The notes: generated by a model from the sequence alone, not told the origin. A stretch of 64,000 nucleotides of DNA from Arthrobacter methylotrophus (GCF_039539965.1 NZ_BAABED010000001.1:2418001-2482000), one strand, 5' to 3'. Counted from the stretch's first letter, positions 42,155 to 51,436 are shown. A program made the numbers and translations.

Positions 42155-42805
42155 ATGAGTTCAATCGTTAGAAGACGAGTAAAATGGTTCGTTGCACCCT
42201 TGCTGGCCGTGGCATCCATCGCGGTGGCATCCCCAGCTTTTGCCGACCCGTTCAAGGGCCGGAACGTTTCGACTGTTGTCAACGTATCCCCGGGCTCGAC
42301 GGCCGCACTCAACTGGACCTACAAGAACACCGGGCCTGATGACTACGTCCCCTCAGGGCATGCTAGCATCACCTTCAATGCTCCTACCGGCACCACCTTC
42401 CCAGCGCAGTCCACCGTCCCAGTAACGTCGTCCATGGACGGAAGCAACTTTGTAGCCAGTACCCTTACCCTGACCGGATGCGTTTTGGGCGGCGGAGGAA
42501 CCACGCTCGCCTGCACTTTGGGTACCACCGATGGCAAGGTCATGACCTGGAAGACCGACCAGTTGATCCGGTTCTCTCCGCAGGTCGCTGTGAGCCCGAC
42601 TGCGACCCCCGGAACACAGTCGGCGGCAGCAGCCATGACGTACGCAGACTCTATCGACGACGGCACGCTGGACGTAAACATCGTGCAGACCGCCGCAGTC
42701 CCCATGATTGACCCGTTGGTCGGGCTCGGTGCGGGTGCCCTCCTCCTTGGTACGGTCGCCGCAGGGGTCCTCAACCGGCGACGGGGTGCCTGCCTCGTCC
42801 ACTAG
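42155..42805 (+). CDS. Secreted, C-terminally anchored DUF11-like surface protein
   Basis: A 216-residue protein: signal peptide (basic RRRVKW, hydrophobic core, cleavage near SPAFADP at residue 32), a beta-sandwich domain (35-185: VSTVVNVSPGSTAALNWTY, SITFNAPTGTTFP, LTLTGCVLGGG with two cysteines), and a C-terminal helix GAGALLLGTVAAGVLNRRRG. The end resembles a sorting-type anchor but I see no clear LPxTG. Probably a cell-surface structural or adhesion protein. A strong ribosome site and leader hairpin precede it, and a terminator follows. Confidence 0.75.
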   Translation: MSSIVRRRVKWFVAPLLAVASIAVASPAFADPFKGRNVSTVVNVSPGSTAALNWTYKNTGPDDYVPSGHASITFNAPTGTTFPAQSTVPVTSSMDGSNFVASTLTLTGCVLGGGGTTLACTLGTTDGKVMTWKTDQLIRFSPQVAVSPTATPGTQSAAAAMTYADSIDDGTLDVNIVQTAAVPMIDPLVGLGAGALLLGTVAAGVLNRRRGACLVH

Positions 42806-42826
42806 TCCCAAGTTACGTGGGCTGAG

Positions 42827-42862
42827 ACGCCGGAATCCCCGTGTTGGCGGGGATTCCGGCGT
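42827..42862 (+). terminator. Rho-independent terminator after the surface-protein gene
   Basis: ACGCCGGAATCCCC (42827-42840) and GGGGATTCCGGCGT (42849-42862) form a perfect 14-bp stem with an 8-base loop, followed by TTTGG. It is 22 bases after the stop codon. Confidence 0.8.
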
Positions 42863-43069
42863 TTTGGTGTGTGGGCAGGGCGCGGAAGCTGCGGGCAAGG
42901 TCCCCGTTCTCGAGGGTGCGGGTCGAGGCAGTGACCGCGACAGGTTCGCAGGAACCTCCCCCAAGCCAGGAAAGGCAAAGGGGCTGCTCTGAACGCAGGT
43001 TTTGCCCGCTTCGTGGCTGCACGGTTGCGGGCCACCCGCCACTGACTGCGCGTTGAAGGGAGGGACGCC

Positions 43070-44143
43070 TTACCAACCGCCGCGCGTCGGCGTATGTCCC
43101 TTTCGGGCATCGTCGGGCATTGCCATTTCGGCCCGCAGGCCCAGGAGCCGGATCGGACGGCCCGCTTCGATTCCTGTTGCGAGGTCCAGGGCCTGTGCGA
43201 GGATTTCGTTCCGGTCGAATGTCTCGGGAATCTTTCTCGCGTGGGTCGTGGTGAAGAACGGCGCGTACCGAACCTTCAGGGTCAGCCCAACCACGGGCCG
43301 TCCTTCGGCCACAATGTCCTCAAGGACACGTGCTGCCAGCTCCCTCACGGCGTCGTCCACCTGGGCGGGTTCGGTCAGGTCCCTCTGGAACGTTGTTTCC
43401 CTGCTGTGCCCGCGGGCAACCCACGGGGTGTCGTCCACAACACTTGCGCCGTCCCCACGTCCGAGCTGTGCGTACCAAGGACCCATCCTGGGGCCAAACT
43501 CCGGGACAAGGTCTTGGGGGTCGGACGCCGCGAGCTCGGCGACCGTGTTAATGCCGAGTTTGGCCAACCGTCCCGAGACCTTGGTTCCCACGCCCCACAG
43601 CTCTTTGGTGGACCGGTTCCCCATGACCCCAAGCCAGTTCCCGGCGGTCAGACGGAAGACGCCGGCCGGCTTGCCGAAACCGGTGGCGATCTTGGCCCGG
43701 ACCAAGGTGTCGCCGATGCCCACACTGCAATGCAGCTCCGTCCGCGCCAAAACAGCGGCCTGCACCTGCCGGGCGTAGGCTTCAGGATTCTCTGTCTCAA
43801 TGCCAACAAAAGCTTCATCCCAACCCAGCACTTGCACTGTGGCGCCGGGCTGCGCGCGCAGGGTCGCCATCACCGCTTCAGACGCCGCAAGGTAAGCCTC
43901 CTGATCGACGGGCAGGATCACGGCATCTGGCACCTTCCGGGCCGCGAGGCGCAACGGCATTCCGGAACCCACGCCGAAGGCCCTGGCTTCGTAGGATGCG
44001 GTGGACACCACAGCCCGTTCCGTCGGGTCGCCCCGACCGCCGACAATAATCGGCTTGCCTGCAAGCTCTGGCCGCCGCAGCAGTTCGACCGCTGCGATGA
44101 ACTGATCGAGATCGACATGCAGCACCCAACTGGTTCCGCTCAC
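43070..44143 (-). CDS. dinB: DNA polymerase IV (Y-family)
   Basis: The 357-residue product has Y-family polymerase motifs: HVDLDQFIAAVE (first metal site), STASYEARAFGVGSGMPL, GWDEAFVGIE (the second acidic pair, normally SIDEAY), a helix-hairpin-helix region KLGINTVAELA, and a little-finger domain. It carries out error-prone translesion synthesis. GTG 44143 opens into the conserved start; a frame to 44269 is less likely. The extended N-terminal VLHVDLD form with Q at DQF is common in actinobacterial paralogues, so it may be a DinB2/DinB3-type copy. Confidence 0.9.
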   Translation of the reverse strand: MSGTSWVLHVDLDQFIAAVELLRRPELAGKPIIVGGRGDPTERAVVSTASYEARAFGVGSGMPLRLAARKVPDAVILPVDQEAYLAASEAVMATLRAQPGATVQVLGWDEAFVGIETENPEAYARQVQAAVLARTELHCSVGIGDTLVRAKIATGFGKPAGVFRLTAGNWLGVMGNRSTKELWGVGTKVSGRLAKLGINTVAELAASDPQDLVPEFGPRMGPWYAQLGRGDGASVVDDTPWVARGHSRETTFQRDLTEPAQVDDAVRELAARVLEDIVAEGRPVVGLTLKVRYAPFFTTTHARKIPETFDRNEILAQALDLATGIEAGRPIRLLGLRAEMAMPDDARKGHTPTRGGW

Positions 44144-44279
44144 GCAACCAGTCTGCCCTAAACATCCCTGCCAAGCACGGGCCCTCGTGACCCTGTTGAC
44201 ACCCACTTTGACGCGGGCGAGACTGATCATAGGTCCGCGCCCTACGCACCGCAGGACGTCTGGCCCCAAGGGGTGGACA

Positions 44280-45158
44280 ATGCAGATTCCGGCTCCATTT
44301 GATTATGAGCGCGCCAGCGACGTGGCAAACGCGCTGGCACTCCTCGAACGCCACGGACCCGAGTCGCGCATCATCGCCGGCGGACACAGTTTGCTGCCGA
44401 TGATGAAGCTGCGTCTGGCGCGGCCCGAGTGGCTGATCGACATCAACGACTTGGCGGAACTGGAATTCATCCGCCGGGAAGGTGACCAGTTGGTTGTGGG
44501 CGCACTAACCCGCCACACAGCGCTCCTGGAGTCCGCCGACGTCGCCGAGCTCTTTCCGATAATCCGCGACGCAGAGCAAGTGATCGCGGACCCGGTGGTC
44601 CGCAACCGTGGCACGATCGGCGGCTCCCTCTGCCAAGCCGATCCGGCCGAAGACCTGTCCACTGTCTGCGATGTGCTGCGCGCCCACGCCGTGATCCGCG
44701 GGCCCGACGGCGAACGGATCGTCGCGATGTCGGACTTCCATCGCGGGCCGTACGAAACCGCCGTGGCGCAGAACGAGCTGTTGTACGAAATCCGCTTTAC
44801 GGTCCGCCCGCGCTCGGGCAGCGCCTATGAAAAGGTGGAACGCCGGGTGGGTGACTGGGCGGTCGTCGCGGCCGGGGCCGCCGTCGGACTTTCCGCGGAC
44901 GGCACAGTCGAAGAAGCAGCAATCGGGCTCACAGCGGTTGCCTTGGACGGCACTGTGCCCGAGGCCGAAGCCGTCCTCCGCGGCCAGCAGCCGCATGAAG
45001 ACCTGTTCGTCGAAGCCGCCCGCATTGCAGCAGCCGCGTGCAACCCGGTGGCCGATCAGCGTGGACCGGTCGACTACAAACGGCATCTGGCCGATGAACT
45101 CACCCGCAGGGTCCTGCGGCGCGCGTGTGCCCGGGCCACAGCTGCACAGGAAGGCTGA
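44280..45158 (+). CDS. coxM: Aerobic CO dehydrogenase, medium (FAD-binding) subunit
   Basis: A 292-residue FAD-binding subunit of the molybdenum hydroxylase family: PAPFDYERASDVANAL, FAD loops IIAGGHSLLPMMKLRLA and TIGGSLCQADPAED, and a C-terminal domain. AAGGGG precedes ATG 44280. The subunit passes electrons from the 2Fe-2S clusters of CoxS to the quinone pool. It is first in the M-S-L order, as in form I CO dehydrogenase operons. Confidence 0.92.
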   Translation: MQIPAPFDYERASDVANALALLERHGPESRIIAGGHSLLPMMKLRLARPEWLIDINDLAELEFIRREGDQLVVGALTRHTALLESADVAELFPIIRDAEQVIADPVVRNRGTIGGSLCQADPAEDLSTVCDVLRAHAVIRGPDGERIVAMSDFHRGPYETAVAQNELLYEIRFTVRPRSGSAYEKVERRVGDWAVVAAGAAVGLSADGTVEEAAIGLTAVALDGTVPEAEAVLRGQQPHEDLFVEAARIAAAACNPVADQRGPVDYKRHLADELTRRVLRRACARATAAQEG

Positions 45159-45163
45159 AAGCA

Positions 45164-45688
45164 ATGCAGATCAGCATGACGGTCAACGGGAACGCGGTGA
45201 CCCGGGAGATCGAACCCCGAGTGTTGCTCGTCCACTTCATCCGCGAAAACCTTGGACTGACCGGCACGCACTGGGGATGCGACACCAGCAATTGCGGAAC
45301 CTGCGTGGTCCTGATGGACGGACAGCCGGTGAAATCGTGCACCGTGCTCGCAGCCATGGCCGCCGGACACGACATCCGGACCGTCGAGGGACTAGCCGTC
45401 GATGGCACCCTCGATCCGGTGCAGCAGGGGTTCATGGAAGAACACGGCCTGCAATGCGGATTCTGCACTCCGGGAATGATGCTCACCGCCAGGGCCCTCC
45501 TTGACCGCAACCCGCACCCCGACGACACCGAGATCCGCCAAGCCATTTCCGGCCAGATTTGCCGATGCACCGGTTACGCGACGATTGTCCGTTCGGTGCA
45601 ATGGGCCGCCGCCCACCCGCTCGGTGCGGACACTGAGACGGACGACGGCGGTACCGGCGGGACCACCGCGGAAGAGGTGACGGCATGA
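45164..45688 (+). CDS. coxS: Aerobic CO dehydrogenase, small (2 x 2Fe-2S) subunit
   Basis: A 174-residue iron-sulfur subunit. The plant-type cluster uses CDTSNCGTC plus a later cysteine in KSC, and the second cluster uses QCGFCTPG and CRCTGY. MQISMTVNGNAV is the family start (ATG 45164, with AGGAAGG upstream). It moves electrons from the molybdenum site of CoxL to the FAD of CoxM. It overlaps coxL by ATGA. Confidence 0.94.
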   Translation: MQISMTVNGNAVTREIEPRVLLVHFIRENLGLTGTHWGCDTSNCGTCVVLMDGQPVKSCTVLAAMAAGHDIRTVEGLAVDGTLDPVQQGFMEEHGLQCGFCTPGMMLTARALLDRNPHPDDTEIRQAISGQICRCTGYATIVRSVQWAAAHPLGADTETDDGGTGGTTAEEVTA

Positions 45689-48078
45689 CCACCGTCCAGG
45701 AGCATGCACCCAACCCGGCAGCCGGAGACCCAAACCGCCCCATCGGCTTCGGCCGCCTCCAGCGCAAGGAGGATCCGCGGTTCGTCCGCGGCAAGGGCAC
45801 ATACATCGACGACATCGTGCTGCCCGGCATGCTGCATGGCGCCATCCTGCGTGCCCCCGTTGCGCATGCCAGGTTGGTTTCAATTGACACCACCGAGGCG
45901 TTGGCGCACCCCAAGGTGCTCGCTGTCATCACGGGCAAAGACCTGCAGGCCCTCAACCTCGCGTGGGCGCCTACCCTGTCGGCGGACGTCCAGGCGGTGC
46001 TCGTCACGGACAAGGTCCGATTCCAGGGTCAGGAGGTCGCTTTCGTCGTCGCTGAGGACCGCTATGCCGCGCGCGACGCCCTGGAACTGATCGACGTCGA
46101 ATACGACACGTTGCCGCCGGTAATTGATGCCCGCCGCGCCCTCGACCCCGGCGCGCCGGTCATCCGTGACGACATTGAGGGACGGACCGACAACCGGATC
46201 TTCGACTGGGAGATCGGTGATGCGGCTGAAACGGAAGCGGTGTTCGCCGCTGCCGACGTCGTCGTCGCCCAGGAGATCGTGTATCCGCGCGTGCACCCGG
46301 CACCCATGGAAACCTGCGGTGCCGTGGCGGACTTCGATCCGATCGATGGCAACCTGACGCTTTACGAAACCACCCAGGCCCCGCACGCCCACCGGACGTT
46401 GTATGCGATAGTCGCGGGTATCCCTGAACACAAAATCCGGATCGTCTCCCCCGATATCGGCGGCGGGTTCGGCAATAAAGTGGGCATCTATCCCGGCTAT
46501 ATCCTCGCCGTCGTCGGTTCGATCGTCACCGGAAAACCGGTGAAGTGGGTAGAGGACCGCTCCGAGAACCTGATGTCGACGTCGTTTGCCCGCGACTACA
46601 TCATGCAGGGCGAGATCGCGGCCACGAAGGAAGGCAAGATCCTTGCGGTCCGGACCAATGTGCTGGCAGACCATGGTGCATTTAATGCCACCGCTCAGCC
46701 CACCAAGACCCCGGCCGGCTTCTTCTCCATCTTCACCGGGAGCTATGACCTGGAAGCCGCCTATTGCAAGGTCACGGGTGTGTACACCAACAAGGCGCCG
46801 GGGGGCGTGGCATATGCCTGCTCCTTCCGCGTGACGGAAGCGGTCTACCTGGTGGAGCGCATGGTGGACATCCTGGCCCGGAAACTGGAGATGGACCCGG
46901 CAGAGCTTCGGCTGAAGAATTTCATCAAACCGGAGCAGTTCCCCTACGCGAATAAGACCGGTTGGGTCTACGACTCGGGCAACTACGAGCCTGCCATGCG
47001 GCTGTCCATGCAGATCGCCGGGTATGAAGATCTCCGGCGCGAGCAGCTGGAAAAGCGGGAGCGCGGCGAACTGATGGGCATCGGTGTCTCCTTCTTCACC
47101 GAGACTGTCGGCGCCGGACCGCGCAAGCACTTCGACATCGTCGGGCTCGGCATGGCAGATGGCGCGGAACTCCGAATTCATCCCACCGGCAAAGCCGTCG
47201 TCAGGATCTCGGTGCAGAGCCAGGGGCAGGGCCACGAAACCACGTTCGCCCAGATTGTGGCCGAGGAGCTCGGTATCCCGCCGGAGAGCATCGACGTCGT
47301 CCACGGCGACACGGACCAAACGCCCTTCGGCCTGGGCACGTACGGCAGCCGGTCGACCCCGGTCAGCGGCGGCGCAGTAGCCCTCGTGGCGCGCAAGGTC
47401 CGCGAAAAGGCGAAGTTCATTGCTGCTGCAATGCTTGAAACCCGGCCCGAGGACCTCGAGTGGGAAAAGGGCCGCTGGTTCGTCAAGGGGGATCCAAGCG
47501 CCGGCAAGACGATCGAGGAAATCGCCATGGCCGCTCACGGCACAATGACGCTGCCCGAGGGAATCGACGGCAACCTGGACGCGGAGGTGACCTATGACCC
47601 TCCCAACCTGACGTTTCCGTTCGGCGCCTATATCTGCGTTGTGGACGTCGACGCCGGGACCGGCCACGTCAAGGTCCGGCGGTTCATCGCGGTGGACGAC
47701 TGCGGGACCCGGATCAACCCGATGATCATCGAGGGCCAGGTCCACGGTGGGCTGACCGACGGCGTCGGGATGGCGCTCATGGAAATCATCGCGTTCGACG
47801 AGGACGGCAACTGCCTCAGCGGCTCGTTCATGGAATATCTCATCCCCACCGCGATGGAAGTCCCGGATTGGGAGACCGGGTTTACCGTCACGCCTTCGCC
47901 GCACCACCCGATCGGTGCCAAAGGCATCGGCGAGTCGGCAACGGTCGGATCCCCGCCGGCCATCGTCAACGCCATCGTGGATGCTTTGACGCCGTACGGC
48001 GTGACACACATGGATATGCCCTGCACCCCGGCCCGGGTGTGGGAGGCCATGCAGGGCCGAGCCAGGCCACCGGTGTGA
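45685..48078 (+). CDS. coxL: Aerobic CO dehydrogenase, large (molybdenum-copper) subunit, form I
   Basis: The 797-residue subunit carries the form I active-site motif AYACSFR, with the copper-ligating cysteine at C379 (A376-R382). This distinguishes true CO dehydrogenase from form II enzymes (AYxGAGR). It also has GGGFGNKVGIYPGY, the molybdopterin-cytosine-dinucleotide contacts QGQGHETTFAQI, and the C-terminal GAKGIGESA with the catalytic glutamate. It oxidises CO to CO2. The residue before C379 is alanine, which the family allows. Overlaps coxS, and the XdhC-type gene follows after one base. Confidence 0.95.
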   Translation: MTTVQEHAPNPAAGDPNRPIGFGRLQRKEDPRFVRGKGTYIDDIVLPGMLHGAILRAPVAHARLVSIDTTEALAHPKVLAVITGKDLQALNLAWAPTLSADVQAVLVTDKVRFQGQEVAFVVAEDRYAARDALELIDVEYDTLPPVIDARRALDPGAPVIRDDIEGRTDNRIFDWEIGDAAETEAVFAAADVVVAQEIVYPRVHPAPMETCGAVADFDPIDGNLTLYETTQAPHAHRTLYAIVAGIPEHKIRIVSPDIGGGFGNKVGIYPGYILAVVGSIVTGKPVKWVEDRSENLMSTSFARDYIMQGEIAATKEGKILAVRTNVLADHGAFNATAQPTKTPAGFFSIFTGSYDLEAAYCKVTGVYTNKAPGGVAYACSFRVTEAVYLVERMVDILARKLEMDPAELRLKNFIKPEQFPYANKTGWVYDSGNYEPAMRLSMQIAGYEDLRREQLEKRERGELMGIGVSFFTETVGAGPRKHFDIVGLGMADGAELRIHPTGKAVVRISVQSQGQGHETTFAQIVAEELGIPPESIDVVHGDTDQTPFGLGTYGSRSTPVSGGAVALVARKVREKAKFIAAAMLETRPEDLEWEKGRWFVKGDPSAGKTIEEIAMAAHGTMTLPEGIDGNLDAEVTYDPPNLTFPFGAYICVVDVDAGTGHVKVRRFIAVDDCGTRINPMIIEGQVHGGLTDGVGMALMEIIAFDEDGNCLSGSFMEYLIPTAMEVPDWETGFTVTPSPHHPIGAKGIGESATVGSPPAIVNAIVDALTPYGVTHMDMPCTPARVWEAMQGRARPPV

Positions 48079-48079
48079 C

Positions 48080-49036
48080 ATGCCCCTGCACGGAGATGCC
48101 CTGGCGGCGAGGGCGCAGGAACTGATAGAACGCCGGGAGCCGTTTGTGCGTGCCACGGTAGTGCGCGCGCAGCACCCTACCAGCGCCCACGCCGGCGACA
48201 CGGCCCTCGTGCTGGCCAATGGGGAAATCGACGGGTTCCTTGGCGGCACCTGCGTCGAAGCTTCCGTGCGTGAATACGGTCTGCAGACACTGTCCAAGCA
48301 CGAACCCTTGCTGCTGCGGGTCGTCCCAGGCGAGCCGTCCCGCATTCGCGAGGAGGGCGCCGTGGAGGTCGCAAATCCCTGCCTCAGCGGCGGTGCGGTG
48401 GAGATCTTCCTCGAGCCGCAGATGCCCGCTCCGCGGGTGGTTGTGGTCGGGGCCACCCCCGTGGCACAGGCCCTGGGCGCCTTGGGTGCCCTCCTCGACT
48501 TGGACGTGCAGCTCACCAATGGAACCGCCGCGGAACCGCGGGCCGACGACGCCGCCCTGATCGTCGCGTCGCAAGGCAGGAACGAGGAGCCCTCGTTGGA
48601 GGCCGCACTCCGAATCGGGGTGCCATACGTCGCCCTTGTCGCCAGCCGGACGCGCGGGGCCGCCGTCCTGGCCTCACTCGACGTCGACGACGAGCAGCGT
48701 GCGCGCGTACACAGCCCGGCCGGGCTGCTGTTGGGCGGCCGAACACCCGCCGAGATCGCGCTGTCGATACTGGCAGAGCTTGTATCCGTGCGATCCATTG
48801 GCCCAACTGTAGAGACTGCGACGGTGGAGACTGCGACGGTGGAGACTGCGACGGCGGAGACCGCGTCGGCGAGCGCCGTGCCCGCGAGCGCTGTGGACCC
48901 CGTGTGCGGCATGAGCGTCGCGGCCGTGGAGTCTACGTTGCACGCCGAGTACTCGGGAGCGAGCTACTATTTCTGTTCTGCTGAATGCAGGAGAGCCTTC
49001 CTCGCCGATCCGGAGCGCTATGCCTCTGCGTCTTGA
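48080..49036 (+). CDS. coxF: XdhC/CoxF-family maturation protein with C-terminal YHS domain
   Basis: A 318-residue protein with an XdhC_CoxI domain (15-110, RATVVRAQHPTSAHAGDTA, GGTCVEASV), a Rossmann-like XdhC part (115-235, APRVVVVGATPVAQAL), a repeat linker of VETAT units (about 243-263) and a YHS domain (273-315: DPVCGM, YYFCSAECRRAFL). XdhC proteins bring and sulfurate the molybdenum cofactor; YHS domains bind metals, often copper. Since the CODH site has Mo and Cu, the extra domain suggests a link to copper insertion, which is an inference. Confidence 0.87.
   Translation: MPLHGDALAARAQELIERREPFVRATVVRAQHPTSAHAGDTALVLANGEIDGFLGGTCVEASVREYGLQTLSKHEPLLLRVVPGEPSRIREEGAVEVANPCLSGGAVEIFLEPQMPAPRVVVVGATPVAQALGALGALLDLDVQLTNGTAAEPRADDAALIVASQGRNEEPSLEAALRIGVPYVALVASRTRGAAVLASLDVDDEQRARVHSPAGLLLGGRTPAEIALSILAELVSVRSIGPTVETATVETATVETATAETASASAVPASAVDPVCGMSVAAVESTLHAEYSGASYYFCSAECRRAFLADPERYASAS
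48809..48868 (+). repeat. Four tandem 15-base repeats in the linker of the XdhC-YHS protein
   Basis: Units GTRGAGACTGCGACG at 48809-48823, 48824-48838 and 48839-48853, plus a diverged copy at 48854-48868, encode VETAT, VETAT, VETAT and AETAS. The two middle copies are identical, so copy number may vary between strains. The frame is kept because the unit is a multiple of three. Confidence 0.85.
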
Positions 49037-49114
49037 GCCCTGGACCGCCGGACTCCTTCCGGCGATCGGAGGGTCCGGCCCTGCGCGGGCGGCCGCCCAG
49101 CTGGAACGTGCCCG

Positions 49115-50035
49115 ATGAACGGGCCGGTGAGGGCGGGTGCGGAAGACGAAGTGCGGCGCCTGGTCCCGGACGTTTCCGCGCTCATGTCCGCGCTGGACGA
49201 CGGCGACTACCTTGCCGACGTCGGACTGGCGACCGCCTTGTTCCTGTCCGTCCGGCTACCGCAGCCCATCCTGCTGGAGGGCGAGGCCGGCGTCGGGAAG
49301 ACCGAGGCGGCGAAGGCGCTGGCCAAGGTGCTCGACACTCCCCTGTACCGCCTGCAGTGTTACGAAGGCATCGACGTGGGCGAGGCCCTCTACGAATGGA
49401 ACCATCAACGCCAGCTTCTGGGCATCCGCTTGGCGGAGGTCCGGGATGTCCGCGTGGAGGAGTCCGATCTTTTCGGGGAACAATACCTGCTGCGCCGCCC
49501 GCTGCTGAAGGCGATCGAGCATCCAGGACCGCGTCCGGCCGTCCTGCTTCTGGACGAGATCGACCGGGCCGACGCAGAGTTCGAGGCCTTCACTTTCGAG
49601 TTGCTGGCCGAGGCGGCCGTGACGATCCCCGAACTAGGCACTATCCGTGCCACGCACCCGCCCGTTGTCGTCCTGACATCCAATCGCACCAGGGACCTGC
49701 ACGACGCACTGACCCGGCGCTGCCTGTACCACTGGATTGACTACCCCCGGCCCGAGCGCATCGCCGCGATCGTTCGCCGCAGGGTTCCGGGGAGCGCCGA
49801 GCCGCTCGCCCTGGATGCCGTATCGGCCATCACCAGGCTACGGTCACTGGACTTGGCCAAACCCCCGGGGATCGCGGAAGCAATCGACTGGGTGTCAGCG
49901 CTGACGGTGCTCGGCGTGGACCGACTGGACCCGGCTGCCGTGAAGCAGACCTGGGGTTCGATCGTGAAGAATCGCGACGACCTGGATATTGCGTGGGCCC
50001 GCGGCCCCGCATGGGTGGCCGGCGGCCATGACTGA
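49115..50035 (+). CDS. coxD: MoxR-family AAA+ ATPase for CO dehydrogenase maturation
   Basis: A 306-residue AAA+ ATPase: Walker A GEAGVGKTE (about 52-60), Walker B VLLLDEIDRAD, sensor 1 VVVLTSNRTRDLHDAL, and arginine-finger region RRCLYHWIDYP. CoxD is known to be needed to build the [Mo-S-Cu] site of CODH. ATG 49115 lies 78 bases after coxF; it overlaps the VWA-domain gene by 8 bases. Confidence 0.92.
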   Translation: MNGPVRAGAEDEVRRLVPDVSALMSALDDGDYLADVGLATALFLSVRLPQPILLEGEAGVGKTEAAKALAKVLDTPLYRLQCYEGIDVGEALYEWNHQRQLLGIRLAEVRDVRVEESDLFGEQYLLRRPLLKAIEHPGPRPAVLLLDEIDRADAEFEAFTFELLAEAAVTIPELGTIRATHPPVVVLTSNRTRDLHDALTRRCLYHWIDYPRPERIAAIVRRRVPGSAEPLALDAVSAITRLRSLDLAKPPGIAEAIDWVSALTVLGVDRLDPAAVKQTWGSIVKNRDDLDIAWARGPAWVAGGHD

Positions 50036-51272
50036 GTACGCGCTCAGGGACGGCCTGCCCGGCGTCGATGCTGCGGCCCTGGCGGTAGGGTTCAGCACGG
50101 CCCTGCGCCGAGCTGGCCTACCGAGTTCCCCGGACCGCGCAGCTTGGCTGGCCCGGGCACTCAGGATTGTTCCTCCTACTGCTCGTGAGCCCCTGTACTG
50201 GACGTGCCGGGTGGTACTGGTCTCCTCGCGGGAACAGCTCCCGGTATTCGACGCGGTCTTTTCGGCCGCCTTTGACGGGACGCTCGATCCGGCTGACACC
50301 CGTGGGGATTCCAACCGCCCGTCGGCGGCCGGCCCGGAGGAGCATGCCCGACCGGCGCCCAGCGAACGACTCCTGGCTCATGCCGACGGTCATGCACCGG
50401 CTTCGAGGGCACACGTCGCCTCCCCTGGCGCAGGAAGCGCCGATGAGTCCAACGCACCGGAGCGGGAGGCAATCCTGGCGATGGCCTCCGCTGACGAGCA
50501 CCTGCATGAGAAGTCCTTTGCCGAGCTGACCCCCGAGGAAGCTGCCCAAGTGCAGCGGTTGGTGCGGCGCATCGTGCTGGCTACCCCGGAGCGCCAAAGC
50601 CGCAGGACACGACAGCGGGCACACGGGGGCGCCAAGCTCGACCTCCGGCGTACCATCCGCGCGGCCCGGCGCACCGGTGGCGACGCGAGCTCCTTGGTCT
50701 ATGCCCGCCGTCGTCCGCGTCCGCGCCGCTTGGTGTTCCTGTGCGACGTATCCGGTTCCATGGAACCGTACACGCAGGTCTACCTTTCGCTGCTGCAAGG
50801 CGCAGTGTCCGGGGCCCAAGCCGAGGCTTTTGTGTTTTCCACCCGGCTGACCAGACTGACCCGCCAGCTTTCGTACCGGAACCCGGACAAAGCGCTGGCG
50901 CTCGGAGCTGCCGCCGCCCCGGACTGGGCGGGCGGCACAAGGCTGGCGGAGAGCCTGCGACGCTTCATCGATGGCCACGGCCGCCGCGGCTTGGCCAGGG
51001 GTGCGGTCATTGTGGTGCTCTCCGACGGCTGGGCCCAGGACGCGCCGGAACTTGTGGAGGCCCAGATGGCGCGGCTGAGGCGCCTGGCCTACCGGATCGT
51101 CTGGATCAATCCGAGGAAGGCCGGTATTGATTACCAACCGCTGGTGGGCGGCATGGCCGTCGCGCTGCCCTACTGTGACGCGTTCGTCAGCGGGCACAAT
51201 TATGCCGCCCTGTCCGAGGCGGCGGCCGTGATTCGCGCCGATCGGCCACGTCCAGCAGGCAAGCCACAGTGA
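50028..51272 (+). CDS. coxE: VWA-domain CoxE-family protein
   Basis: The 414-residue product from ATG 50028 has a helical N-terminal half with a low-complexity segment (100-150) and a C-terminal von Willebrand A domain (about 225-400) with the MIDAS motif DVSGSME, later WAGGTRLAES and VLSDGWAQ. MoxR ATPases and VWA proteins work as a chaperone pair on metalloenzymes, here CODH. The 8-base overlap with coxD supports co-translation. It closes the coxMSLFDE set. Confidence 0.92.
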   Translation: MTEYALRDGLPGVDAAALAVGFSTALRRAGLPSSPDRAAWLARALRIVPPTAREPLYWTCRVVLVSSREQLPVFDAVFSAAFDGTLDPADTRGDSNRPSAAGPEEHARPAPSERLLAHADGHAPASRAHVASPGAGSADESNAPEREAILAMASADEHLHEKSFAELTPEEAAQVQRLVRRIVLATPERQSRRTRQRAHGGAKLDLRRTIRAARRTGGDASSLVYARRRPRPRRLVFLCDVSGSMEPYTQVYLSLLQGAVSGAQAEAFVFSTRLTRLTRQLSYRNPDKALALGAAAAPDWAGGTRLAESLRRFIDGHGRRGLARGAVIVVLSDGWAQDAPELVEAQMARLRRLAYRIVWINPRKAGIDYQPLVGGMAVALPYCDAFVSGHNYAALSEAAAVIRADRPRPAGKPQ

Positions 51273-51436
51273 GCGCGAGCCTGGGCGGCTTGCGGTGGCC
51301 AAAGGCATGATCGCTAGCTTTTGGCGTGGGCATCGAGCAAGACGGAGTCCGGAAGTATGGATAGCAGGTCACCTCCTGCCCGCGTAGAAGTGCAGTATTC
51401 GCCGTTGCCGGTCAGGAGGCGAGTAGGCTCGGCACT

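Noticed and set aside
48809..48868. Short tandem repeats considered as a CRISPR-like array
   Set aside because: Units are directly adjacent with no spacers and encode a protein linker in frame.
45880..48912. A 1010-codon open frame on the minus strand opposite coxL and the XdhC-YHS gene
   Set aside because: It is antisense to two well-supported genes, has no family features, and its composition is that expected from the opposite strand of high-GC coding DNA.
51289..51329. GCCAAA/TTTGGC stem after coxE
   Set aside because: Short arms, long loop and no T run; not listed as a terminator.
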